Assembly: GCA_013867245.1 (NCBI GenBank)
Contig: JACENB010000058.1
Span: forward strand, 1 to 7,093
DNA: 7,093 bases
Source: Nitrosopumilaceae archaeon
GTDB taxonomy: Archaea > Thermoproteota > Nitrososphaeria > Nitrososphaerales > Nitrosopumilaceae
Direction of reading: 5' to 3'
The position numbers and the translations under genes are program-made. Of the stretch, positions 1 through 4,112 are shown in pieces. A model generated the notes under the pieces. That model worked only from the letters and a program-made list of their open reading frames with translations. It searched no databases and was not told where the DNA came from. Every line of letters starts with the position of its first letter. Position 1 is the stretch's first letter.

Positions 1-384
1 GGTTTGTTGATCTTTGTCCTCAAAATTGGGTTCAAACAATGAAATCATGTATTTGTCTGGATCCAATATTACTGCATTTTTGCCTACCTCGCTTTCCATA
101 ATGTCTCGATGAACTGTAACATCTTTTGTTTTTAGTTCTTCTATGGCCGATTTCAAATCTCCTACTAGAAATCCAACACTTATTCCATTATCTATGGAAT
201 CTCCTACATGTTCTGCAGTTGACGATGCAGGGTGTAAACTCAACAAAGCTCCGGATGTACCTAAATCTACCCATGTTTTTCTTTGGTCTTTAATTGGAAG
301 ACCAATTATTTCATTGTAGAATTGTATTGACTTGTCTAAATCTTGGACTGCCAATATTACATTTCCAACTTTTTTGATATTCAC
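1..384 (-). CDS. VOC-fold (glyoxalase/dioxygenase superfamily) protein, partial at the C-terminus
   Basis: The gene is read from 384 down to the window edge as 128 codons without a stop, so its 3' end lies outside. The protein opens NIKKVGNVILAVQDLDKSIQFY, continues NEIIGLPIKD and later has GKNAVILDPDKYMISLFEPN. This is the two-module beta-alpha-beta-beta-beta pattern of the vicinal-oxygen-chelate superfamily (glyoxalase I, methylmalonyl-CoA epimerase, extradiol dioxygenases, small binding proteins). The usual first-strand metal ligand (His in 'DHV.LAV') is Asn here (GNV), while the last-strand Glu (LFEPN) is kept, so catalysis is uncertain. The start is a GTG at 382-384: a TGA lies in frame upstream with no ATG between. 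A TATA-like TTTAAG at 406-411 sits about 25 bases upstream, fitting a leaderless mRNA. The substrate cannot be predicted. The family call is good; the exact function is unknown. Confidence 0.8.
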   Translation of the reverse strand, partial: MNIKKVGNVILAVQDLDKSIQFYNEIIGLPIKDQRKTWVDLGTSGALLSLHPASSTAEHVGDSIDNGISVGFLVGDLKSAIEELKTKDVTVHRDIMESEVGKNAVILDPDKYMISLFEPNFEDKDQQT

Positions 385-457
385 AAAGAATATGGGTGAA
401 AGTTGCTTAAATCAATTACCATTTTAATTTTATTTTTTTAAATTATTTTGAAATCAA

Positions 458-676
458 TTATTGAACCTCAACCATTGTTTCAGTTCTTTCAACGCCGCTA
501 ATTTTTTGAATTTGATTTGCCACTTCTTTAATTTCAATTAATTCTTGAACATCAATTATTGCAACTGCATCAAATTGTCCGCTTGTTGGAAATGAATTTG
601 AAACTTTTGTCAATTTTCTTAATTTAACAGCAATTAATTTTTTTGGAGATTTTACTAAAATTATTGCTTTTACCAA
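458..676 (-). CDS. Stand-alone Lrp/AsnC effector-domain (RAM) protein, second of a pair
   Basis: This is a 72-residue protein that consists of an Lrp/AsnC ligand-binding (RAM) domain with no helix-turn-helix. The visible pattern is beta strand VKAIILVK, a basic helix, strand FDAVAIIDV, helix ELIEIKEVANQIQKISGV, and the terminal strand ERTETMVEVQ. In full-length Lrp/AsnC regulators this domain binds amino acids and drives oligomerisation. Stand-alone versions occur widely in archaea and may pair with regulators. The start is TTG at 674-676, overlapping the TAA of the upstream paralogue by 7 bases, so translation is probably coupled. It is clearly diverged from its neighbour (FPTSGQFDA against VVTGRADI at the same place), which suggests two different ligands or subunits of a hetero-oligomer. 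That last point is inference. Confidence 0.85.
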   Translation of the reverse strand: MVKAIILVKSPKKLIAVKLRKLTKVSNSFPTSGQFDAVAIIDVQELIEIKEVANQIQKISGVERTETMVEVQ

Positions 677-909
677 CCTAAATCTACCTCCACTTCAATT
701 AGAGTCTCCGTCGTAACAATATCCTTAATTTTTTTAAAATCAATTACCATTTGATTGATTTGATCCATTTTTCCTTGTAAAATTACACTGATATCTGCTC
801 TTCCAGTAACTACCATTACCTGTTTTACAACTTTACGTTTTTTCTTTAAAATTTCAACTACTGAATCTACTTTTCCTGGCTTAACAGTAATCAAACATAA
901 TGCATACAC
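670..909 (-). CDS. Stand-alone Lrp/AsnC effector-domain (RAM) protein, first of a pair
   Basis: This is a 79-residue Lrp/AsnC ligand-binding domain without a DNA-binding helix-turn-helix. It starts with strand YALCLITVKPGK, then helix VDSVVEILKKKRKV, strand VKQVMVVTGRADISVILQG, helix MDQINQMVIDFKKIKDI and terminal strand TTETLIEVEVD. The length matches an isolated RAM domain. The GRAD turn is where the family usually carries 'G.yD', close to the effector pocket. The start is GTG at 907-909, with no ATG upstream in frame. An AT-rich TATA-like stretch at 934-943, read on the minus strand, lies about 25-30 bases upstream. It is the first gene of a two-gene unit with the paralogue that overlaps its stop codon by 7 bases. 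The likely role is small-molecule sensing in partnership with a DNA-binding Lrp protein encoded elsewhere. That role is inferred from the family. Confidence 0.87.
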   Translation of the reverse strand: MYALCLITVKPGKVDSVVEILKKKRKVVKQVMVVTGRADISVILQGKMDQINQMVIDFKKIKDIVTTETLIEVEVDLGW

Positions 910-933
910 GACTACTTTATGTGAATCAATTTG

Positions 934-943
934 ATAAATATTT
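934..943 (-). promoter_or_regulatory. TATA-like box for the paired effector-domain genes
   Basis: The A/T-only stretch around 934-943 (AAATATTTATC on the minus strand) is centred roughly 30 bases before the GTG at 909. That is the archaeal TATA-to-start spacing expected for a leaderless or nearly leaderless mRNA. It could also serve the plus strand (see the candidate short transcript at 965-1045). Confidence 0.4.
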
Positions 944-1018
944 CTAGGATATATCTAAAGAAAGATGATGGACTCAGGCACAGTTTACATTTTCATGCCT
1001 ATTTTTCAAGAATTATTC

Positions 1019-1045
1019 TGATTTTTAAAAAAGGGTGTTTCTTTT
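1019..1045 (+). other. Intergenic element of the TTTTTAAAAAAGG family, copy A
   Basis: The core TTTTTAAAAAAGGGTGTTTC closely resembles segments at 1505-1530 and 1895-1919. All three have a T run, an A run, GG, then a T-rich tail ending in C, so a weak A/T hairpin followed by U-rich RNA could form. Copies B and C follow stop codons, so a transcription-termination role is plausible. Copy A follows no established gene. The similarity is seen directly; the function is inference. Confidence 0.4.
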
Positions 1046-1080
1046 GTAATCAATAACAGTAGGGCCGAGTGTCTTTTTTA

Positions 1081-1088
1081 TTTTAAAA
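1081..1088 (+). promoter_or_regulatory. TATA box of the zinc-miniprotein gene at 1110
   Basis: TTTTAAAA is centred about 26 bases before the ATG at 1110. This is the spacing expected when transcription starts at the start codon itself. Confidence 0.6.
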
Positions 1089-1109
1089 CTTCTTTGATTA
1101 AGTAATAAG

Positions 1110-1292
1110 ATGAATTGTGTCTATTGCAAAAAAGAAATTGAATTGAATCATAAAGTCACAATTAGAAATGATCATGTGTATCATGAGTGCTGTGCAATAA
1201 CGTATGATAAAGGTGAAACTGATGATGGTTACCAGAACCTATGCAATATTGGAATTTGTAATCCTAATGACACTTTGACACTATCAAATTAG
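1110..1292 (+). CDS. Cys/His-rich putative zinc-binding miniprotein with a LIM-like half motif
   Basis: This 60-residue protein is rich in metal-ligand residues: C3, C6, H14, H22, H25, C27, C28, C45 and C50. The arrangement C3-x2-C6, then 18 residues, then H25-x2-C28 matches a treble-clef or LIM-type zinc half-site, and C45/C50 may add a second pair. The segment VYHECC resembles TYHEQC in the 31-residue protein at 1796-1891, so the two may be related folds. There is no signal peptide and no membrane segment, so a cytoplasmic location is expected. The ATG at 1110 follows a TATA box by about 26 bases, implying a leaderless mRNA. A two-helix membrane protein starts 2 bases after the stop, so they form one unit. 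Zinc binding is inferred from spacing; DNA, RNA or protein binding cannot be decided. Confidence 0.75.
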   Translation: MNCVYCKKEIELNHKVTIRNDHVYHECCAITYDKGETDDGYQNLCNIGICNPNDTLTLSN

Positions 1293-1294
1293 AA

Positions 1295-1471
1295 ATGAGT
1301 ACATTAGGAAAAGCTGTAGCAGTAGTAGTTCTTGTGTTTGGAGCTTGGTTTACAGTTGTTGGTATTATAATGCCTGAAGAAAGATTTGATTATGTTAGGA
1401 TTGCATCTGTTGTTTTGATAGGTTTTGGAATTGCTATCGCTATGTTAGATAGAAAATTTAACAGAAAATAA
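1295..1471 (+). CDS. Small two-helix membrane protein
   Basis: This is an open frame of 58 codons from ATG 1295 to TAA 1469-1471. The protein starts MSTLGKAVAVVVLVFGAWFT and has two hydrophobic stretches, about residues 7-26 and 36-50. A short charged loop (PEERFDYVR) separates them, and a basic tail (LDRKFNRK) follows. By the positive-inside rule the C-terminal tail is probably cytoplasmic and the protein is a hairpin in the membrane. The start lies 2 bases after the stop of the zinc miniprotein gene, so they are almost certainly co-transcribed. I do not recognise a family, and many archaea carry such small membrane proteins with unknown roles. Operon position, clean hydropathy and no competing frame support it as real. 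Confidence 0.7.
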   Translation: MSTLGKAVAVVVLVFGAWFTVVGIIMPEERFDYVRIASVVLIGFGIAIAMLDRKFNRK

Positions 1472-1474
1472 ATC

Positions 1475-1493
1475 TCAAACGTTTGGTGTTTGA
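1475..1493 (+). terminator. Possible weak hairpin after the two-gene unit
   Basis: TCAAAC at 1475-1480 and GTTTGA at 1488-1493 can pair as a 6-base stem with a 7-base loop, 3 bases past the stop of the membrane-protein gene. T-rich sequence and element copy B follow. It may contribute to 3' end formation, but the stem is short and chance is not excluded. Confidence 0.3.
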
Positions 1494-1504
1494 TAAATTA
1501 ATTT

Positions 1505-1530
1505 CTAATTTTTAAAAAAGGATATTTTCG
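1505..1530 (+). other. Intergenic element of the TTTTTAAAAAAGG family, copy B
   Basis: The core TTTTTAAAAAAGGATATTTTC starts about 36 bases after the stop at 1471 and lies before the TATA box at 1544. It matches copies A (1019-1045) and C (1895-1919). Its place at the junction of two transcription units favours a terminator-like or insulating role, by inference. Confidence 0.4.
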
Positions 1531-1543
1531 TTCAATACGCCGG

Positions 1544-1550
1544 TATATAT
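1544..1550 (+). promoter_or_regulatory. TATA box of the three-gene miniprotein unit
   Basis: TATATAT is centred about 25 bases before ATG 1572, again leaderless geometry. This spacing picks ATG 1572 over the ATG at 1549, which lies inside the box and opens only a 25-codon frame. Confidence 0.65.
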
Positions 1551-1571
1551 GAGTAAAAATCATGGGTTAGT

Positions 1572-1685
1572 ATGTTCAAAAAAATCATTAAAAAATCAAA
1601 TTTTGCTTTTGGTAAAACCAGAGTAGCAAATGATGTAAACGCATTCAAAGAATTTGAAACACAAAAGATAGGTAAATGTGAATAA
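1572..1685 (+). CDS. 37-residue basic miniprotein, unknown function
   Basis: This is a 37-codon frame from ATG 1572 to TAA 1683-1685. The protein is basic at the N-terminus (MFKKIIKKSNFAFGKTR) and ends in QKIGKCE, with one Cys and no evident domain. It is called for three reasons. A textbook TATA box lies about 25 bases upstream of its ATG. It is the first of three small frames packed with 1-base gaps (stop 1685, next ATG 1687). The following frames also carry recognisable metal-binding patterns. I do not recognise it. It could be a leader peptide that couples translation to the zinc-finger gene, or a free-standing nucleic-acid-binding peptide. Confidence 0.5.
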   Translation: MFKKIIKKSNFAFGKTRVANDVNAFKEFETQKIGKCE

Positions 1686-1686
1686 A

Positions 1687-1794
1687 ATGAATTACAAATG
1701 TCGTAATTGTAGTTTCAAATGGAGTGGATATTCTGATACTTTTGAAAAAGTCATTATTCATGAAAGAACTCATACAAAAGGAGATTTGGATTAG
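1687..1794 (+). CDS. 35-residue C2H2-type zinc-finger miniprotein
   Basis: The whole 35-residue protein is about the length of one classical zinc finger. C5-x2-C8, 16 residues, then H25-x3-H29 gives CX2C-X16-HX3H. The central gap is longer than the usual X12, but the His side (IIHERTHTKGD) looks very much like the eukaryotic 'H.rtHtgekp' end and linker. F10 and F19 or I23 could fill the hydrophobic core. Single-finger C2H2 proteins are known in archaea and are thought to bind DNA or proteins. A single finger usually needs extra contacts for specific DNA binding. The ATG at 1687 is 1 base after the previous stop, and the next ATG is 1 base after this stop, so all three genes sit on one mRNA. 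Zinc coordination is inferred from the motif. Confidence 0.7.
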   Translation: MNYKCRNCSFKWSGYSDTFEKVIIHERTHTKGDLD

Positions 1795-1795
1795 T

Positions 1796-1891
1796 ATGGT
1801 AATTTGCACTAAATGCTCTGATACATATCATGAACAATGTATGGGTAAAGCTGGAATGTTTGACTGTACTTGTGTCTGTTTAAAGAAATAA
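1796..1891 (+). CDS. 31-residue Cys-rich putative zinc-binding miniprotein
   Basis: This is a 31-codon frame from ATG 1796 to TAA 1889-1891. Six of its residues are Cys and one is a likely ligand His: C4-x2-C7-x4-H12-x2-C15, then C24-x-C26-x-C28. The first half is a compact CCHC-type site and the CxCxC tail may complete a second site or bind another metal. The segment TYHEQC recalls VYHECC in the 60-residue protein at 1110-1292, so they may share descent. It is the last gene of the three-gene unit and begins 1 base after the zinc-finger stop. Element copy C follows directly and may end the transcript. The Cys density and ordered spacing make chance translation unlikely. The target is unknown. 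Confidence 0.65.
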   Translation: MVICTKCSDTYHEQCMGKAGMFDCTCVCLKK

Positions 1892-1894
1892 TTT

Positions 1895-1919
1895 CTGTTT
1901 TAAAAAATGGTTTTTCTGA
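1895..1919 (+). terminator. TTTTAAAAAATGG element, copy C, possible terminator
   Basis: The core TTTTAAAAAATGGTTTTTC starts a few bases after the stop at 1891. AAAAA-TGG-TTTTT can fold as a small A/U hairpin and the T runs fit archaeal U-tract termination. It is the third copy of the element also found at 1019 and 1505. Confidence 0.4.
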
Positions 1920-1982
1920 GTTTTACTGACATTAATTTGGTAAATATGTGCCAACGTATTTTCTAAACCAATTATTACGTTT

Positions 1983-2240
1983 CTAGTCTGTGGCTTCTTG
2001 AGATCTGGCTTCTTCAAGATATGCTCTTCGCTCTTCATTAATTTTTTCTTGATCTATGACTAAATCATCATCCACAATCACTATTCCACTATCTCCGCTA
2101 GGCTCATCTTTGATTTTTTTACTTTTTGTTTTCTTTGCTTTAGTGGTTGTTTTCTTTGCTTTAGTGGTTGTTTTCTTTGCTTTAGTGGTTGTTTTCTTTG
2201 CTTTTGCAGTTGTTTTCTTTACCACTTTTTTTTCAGCCAT
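1983..2240 (-). CDS. Lysine-rich, histone-H1-tail-like repeat protein
   Basis: This 85-residue protein has two halves. Residues 1-42 are almost only K, A, T and V, built on a seven-residue repeat KAKKTTT (residues 13-19, 20-26, 27-33, with a partial fourth copy). The second half is acidic, with GIVIVDDDLVIDQEK followed by a charged helix NEERRAYLEEARSQ. The basic half resembles linker-histone tails and bacterial histone-H1-like proteins, so non-specific binding to DNA or RNA is likely. The acidic half could be self-masking or a partner site. The ATG at 2240 follows a TTTAAA box (2271-2276) by about 33 bases. Composition alone supports the nucleic-acid role; no named family is certain. Repeat number probably varies between strains. 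Confidence 0.75.
   Translation of the reverse strand: MAEKKVVKKTTAKAKKTTTKAKKTTTKAKKTTTKAKKTKSKKIKDEPSGDSGIVIVDDDLVIDQEKINEERRAYLEEARSQEATD
2129..2212 (-). repeat. 21-base in-frame tandem repeat, three perfect copies plus one degenerate
   Basis: Three identical 21-base units lie at 2129-2149, 2150-2170 and 2171-2191. A fourth, changed in its second half, lies at 2192-2212. Each unit encodes seven residues of the KAKKTTT repeat on the minus strand. Identity at the nucleotide level, third positions included, points to recent duplication by slippage or unequal recombination. Confidence 0.9.
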
Positions 2241-2305
2241 TAATATCGAAAATCTTGCGATTGAGTAGCTTTTAAAGATTTTGTAGTTTTTTCTTCTATT
2301 TTAGG

Positions 2306-2533
2306 TCAATCTTCTTCAGTATCTATCTCAATTGAGTCATTTGTGATCTCTGTAATCTCGTCTAATACGATCTTTTTTACTTGATCTGGAGTCCCAATTT
2401 GATTCGAAACCATGTAGTTTAATTCATCTAAAATTGCATATTGGACTCGTGCCCGCAATACCTCAATTATTTCAGTTTCCACTGTTGGATGAAATTCACT
2501 TATCCATTGATTCAATTCTTCTTCTTTTATCAT
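2306..2533 (-). CDS. Small acidic hypothetical protein
   Basis: This is a 75-residue acidic protein, mostly helical by eye: MIKEEELNQWISEFHP, then TVETEIIEVLRARVQYAILDEL, then DQVKKIVLDEITEITND, ending EIDTEED. It has no Cys, membrane segment or signal peptide. I do not recognise the family. The start is placed at ATG 2533, not at the in-frame TTG 9 bases upstream, because an AT-rich TAAATTTAAC box at 2551-2560 is centred about 25 bases before the ATG. The lysine-rich gene follows 65 bases downstream on the same strand with its own TATA-like box, so they may be separate units. The acidic protein and the basic repeat protein could interact, but that is speculation. Confidence 0.7.
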   Translation of the reverse strand: MIKEEELNQWISEFHPTVETEIIEVLRARVQYAILDELNYMVSNQIGTPDQVKKIVLDEITEITNDSIEIDTEED

Positions 2534-2688
2534 ATTACCCAAATTTTTCTGTTAAATTTATTTTCTATGTTTTTGACTATTTTTCATATTTTTTGATTAT
2601 TTTTAAAAATATTGAAAAAACAGTATGTATTAGTCAACACTTTACTTTTGAATTACTTTATTTTTGTTTGATTTCATTTTACTGTGTT

Positions 2689-2697
2689 GGGAGGTGA
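2689..2697 (+). promoter_or_regulatory. Strong Shine-Dalgarno-like sequence in an otherwise leaderless neighbourhood
   Basis: GGGAGGTGA complements the usual archaeal 16S rRNA 3' end (CACCTCC) almost fully. It overlaps the GTG at 2694-2696, and its GGAGG core ends 8 bases before an in-frame ATA at 2703. So it either belongs to a non-standard start or its core is coincidental within a GTG-started leaderless gene. Confidence 0.45.
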
Positions 2698-3035
2698 ATA
2701 AGATAGCAAAATTAGCAGATTATCAAGTAGTTAGCAATTCAGCATCATTGGCAAAAATTGATGGTCAATCTTTTACAATTACTGAAATTGAAGATTCTCA
2801 TTACACGCAAGGTGATGAAATCACTAAAGGTGTTAAATTAACCATGAAAGAATTTTTTTCAATTGATGGCAATCAAATGAATAAATTTCATACTACCCGT
2901 GTCGCTATTGTCAAGAAATTTTCTAATCAAAAACTTCGTGATGATATTAATTCTGGTAAAGAAACACTTCATGTAAAATGCATTATGGAGAAATCTAGCT
3001 CTGGCAAAAATTTCTACAATTTAGTAGATGCATAA
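2694..3035 (+). CDS. Conserved-looking hypothetical protein, possible OB-like nucleic-acid binder
   Basis: With a GTG start at 2694 the protein has 113 residues. After a short helix (NKIAKLADYQVVS) it is dominated by beta strands: SFTITEIEDSHY, GVKLTMKEFFSIDG, KFHTTRVAIVKKF, TLHVKCIMEKSSSGKNFYNLV. Alternating strands with Lys/Arg/aromatic positions and a glycine-rich hairpin suggest a small beta barrel such as an OB fold, and basic patches fit nucleic-acid binding. I cannot name a family. The frame is open from a TTG/ATG further upstream (2664), but those residues (FDFILLCW) look like translated spacer, and the Shine-Dalgarno-like sequence at 2689 marks the true start region. ATA 2703 is the alternative start. 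It converges with the minus-strand gene ending at 3044, 9 bases away. Confidence 0.65.
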   Translation: MNKIAKLADYQVVSNSASLAKIDGQSFTITEIEDSHYTQGDEITKGVKLTMKEFFSIDGNQMNKFHTTRVAIVKKFSNQKLRDDINSGKETLHVKCIMEKSSSGKNFYNLVDA

Positions 3036-3043
3036 AAAATTCG

Positions 3044-3211
3044 TTAAGGAAATAATTTCTTATTTCTTATTTTCTTTTTATTTCTATAAATTATCAAATG
3101 ATATTTTATTATATTTTTTAAATTTTCTTCAACTGACAATTCTTCGTTTATAGAAATACTAAGAAAATCAAAATAATCCTTATCCTGTAATTTAATCTCA
3201 ATTTTTCTCAA
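3044..3211 (-). CDS. Small hypothetical protein, translationally coupled by a TTGA overlap
   Basis: This 55-residue frame starts at TTG 3209-3211, which overlaps the TGA (3208-3210) of the preceding gene in TTGA, the TTG form of the common ATGA coupling. The protein begins with a likely beta strand (RKIEIKLQD) and has the amphipathic stretch DYFDFLSISINEELSVEENL. It then runs as a helix, LKNIIKYHLIIYRNKKK, with a strongly basic C-terminus. It stops at 3044, only 9 bases from the end of the convergent gene at 3035, so the region is fully packed. I recognise no family. The alternative is that this is the frameshifted second half of one gene with the 56-codon frame upstream. The TTGA junction and ordered helix pattern favour two real genes. 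Confidence 0.5.
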   Translation of the reverse strand: MRKIEIKLQDKDYFDFLSISINEELSVEENLKNIIKYHLIIYRNKKKIRNKKLFP

Positions 3212-3378
3212 TTCAGTACTTGAATTCTTATTTCTGTATCTTCATCTGCAATCATTTTTGCATGATTTTCACACACTCTCATGATCTCTTTTGCAAAAGG
3301 GGTTTTGGATTTATTATAATGGGAATATAGTACTCGGAAATAGGATTCTGTGTTACATCCTAAAATATTACAAATCAT
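3208..3378 (-). CDS. Small hypothetical protein downstream of tRNA-Phe, possibly N-terminally truncated
   Basis: This is a 56-codon frame from ATG 3376-3378 to TGA 3208-3210. The residues look like a folded helical protein: MICNILGCNTESYFRVLYSH, then NKSKTPFAKEIMRVCENHAKMI, with an acidic end (ADEDTE). The same frame is open upstream to a TAG at 3406-3408 and reads AQYGIVYDL before the ATG. That also looks protein-like, so an ancestral gene may have been longer and lost its N-terminus, or a non-standard start is used. A TTTTAG box lies about 30 bases upstream. The next gene overlaps its stop by 4 bases. No family is recognised. The position just past the 3' end of a tRNA gene is a common place for small accessory genes. 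Confidence 0.5.
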   Translation of the reverse strand: MICNILGCNTESYFRVLYSHYNKSKTPFAKEIMRVCENHAKMIADEDTEIRIQVLN

Positions 3379-3456
3379 AAGATCATAAACTATTCCATAT
3401 TGAGCCTAAAAGAGCAGGTTATTCTATCATAATTGGAAATTTGCCTGGATGTAAAA

Positions 3457-3533
3457 TGGTGCCGAGGGCATGATTTGAACAAGCGACAGCCCGGTCTTCA
3501 GCCGAGTGCTCTTCCAGGCTGAGCTACCTCGGC
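3457..3533 (-). tRNA. tRNA-Phe (anticodon GAA), CCA encoded
   Basis: A 77-base cloverleaf is visible on the minus strand. The acceptor is GCCGAGG/CCTCGGC with discriminator A73 and an encoded CCA at 3457-3459. The D arm is GCTC/GAGC around AGCCTGGAA. The anticodon stem is CTCGG/CCGGG (one G-T pair) around loop CTGAAGA, so the anticodon is GAA (3497-3499) for phenylalanine. The T arm is GCTTG/CATGC around TTCAAAT, with a T-T mismatch at the middle pair (51-63). There is no intron. A TTAAAG box at 3561-3566 lies about 30 bases upstream on the same strand. Confidence 0.96.
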
Positions 3534-3560
3534 ACTAAAAAAAATACTTTAGATGAGGCA

Positions 3561-3566
3561 TTAAAG
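3561..3566 (-). promoter_or_regulatory. TATA-like box of tRNA-Phe
   Basis: CTTTAA on the minus strand is centred about 30 bases before the mature 5' end at 3533. That fits an archaeal TATA box with a very short 5' leader for RNase P to remove. Confidence 0.45.
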
Positions 3567-3575
3567 TTTGTCTTT

Positions 3576-4112
3576 TTATGGTTTCCAAATAATATCTTCA
3601 ATACCGTTTCGTTTATTGATTAAACGACCCATTACAAACATTAGATCTGATAATCTGTTGAGATATTTGATACAATTAGAATTAATTTCATCTTTATCAC
3701 TCAATTGAACTACCAGAGTTTCTGCTCTACGAACAATGGTTCTTACTTGATGAATTTGAGCAGCGGCAACATTTCCTCCAGGTAAAATAAAATTTGTGAT
3801 TGGCGGTAATTCCAATTCAAATTTATCAATAATCTTTTCTAATTTTTCAACCATGTCTAATGAAATCCTATTCTTCAAATCATTGAGATTTTGATTGGAT
3901 AAATCTGAACCTAGTAAAAATAATTCATTTTGAATACTACTCAAAACATCACGTACATCATCATCCAATACATTGGTTAAAACAACTCCAATCATAGCAT
4001 TAGCTTCATCCACTGTTCCATATGCAAGAATGCGTGGATGTGATTTTGCAATTCTAAAATCTCCTTGTAAACCTGTATTTCCATCATCCCCCGTTTTTGT
4101 ATATATTTTCAT
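3576..4112 (-). CDS. Cob(I)alamin adenosyltransferase, PduO type
   Basis: This is a 178-residue, full-length single-domain ATP:cob(I)alamin adenosyltransferase (EC 2.5.1.17). It transfers the adenosyl group of ATP to cob(I)alamin to form adenosylcobalamin in the cytoplasm. Family motifs are all present in order: ATP-binding TKTGDDGNTGL (5-15), YGTVDEANA (31-39), FILPGG (108-113), the active-site helix with R124, R128, R129 and E131 (VRTIVRRAET), and NRLSDLMFVMGR (152-163). The family forms homotrimers of five-helix bundles with the active site between subunits. In Thaumarchaeota the product would serve the methylmalonyl-CoA mutase of the 3-hydroxypropionate/4-hydroxybutyrate cycle. The start is ATG 4112. 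It is divergent from the HD-domain gene, with 86 bases between them, and lies downstream of no other minus-strand gene. Confidence 0.96.
   Translation of the reverse strand: MKIYTKTGDDGNTGLQGDFRIAKSHPRILAYGTVDEANAMIGVVLTNVLDDDVRDVLSSIQNELFLLGSDLSNQNLNDLKNRISLDMVEKLEKIIDKFELELPPITNFILPGGNVAAAQIHQVRTIVRRAETLVVQLSDKDEINSNCIKYLNRLSDLMFVMGRLINKRNGIEDIIWKP

Noticed and set aside
1009..1019. Short inverted repeat AGAAT-T-ATTCT as a possible operator
   Set aside because: Five-base A/T-rich arms are expected by chance in such sequence, and it lies away from the boxes that would be controlled.
1065..1073. GCCGAGTG in the spacer matches part of the tRNA-Phe anticodon arm, suggesting an attachment-site duplication
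   Set aside because: Only about 8 bases match, they are not the tRNA 3' end, and there is no integrase or other element gene between the two sites.
1549..1626. 25-codon frame starting at ATG 1549
   Set aside because: The ATG lies inside the TATA box of the three-gene unit, and the peptide (MSKNHGLVCSKK...) overlaps the better supported frame at 1572.
2056..2268. Open frame on the plus strand reading hydrophobic repeats (VVVFFALV)
   Set aside because: It is the antisense shadow of the lysine-rich repeat gene. Lys/Thr codons read backwards give Phe/Val, and there is no promoter for it.
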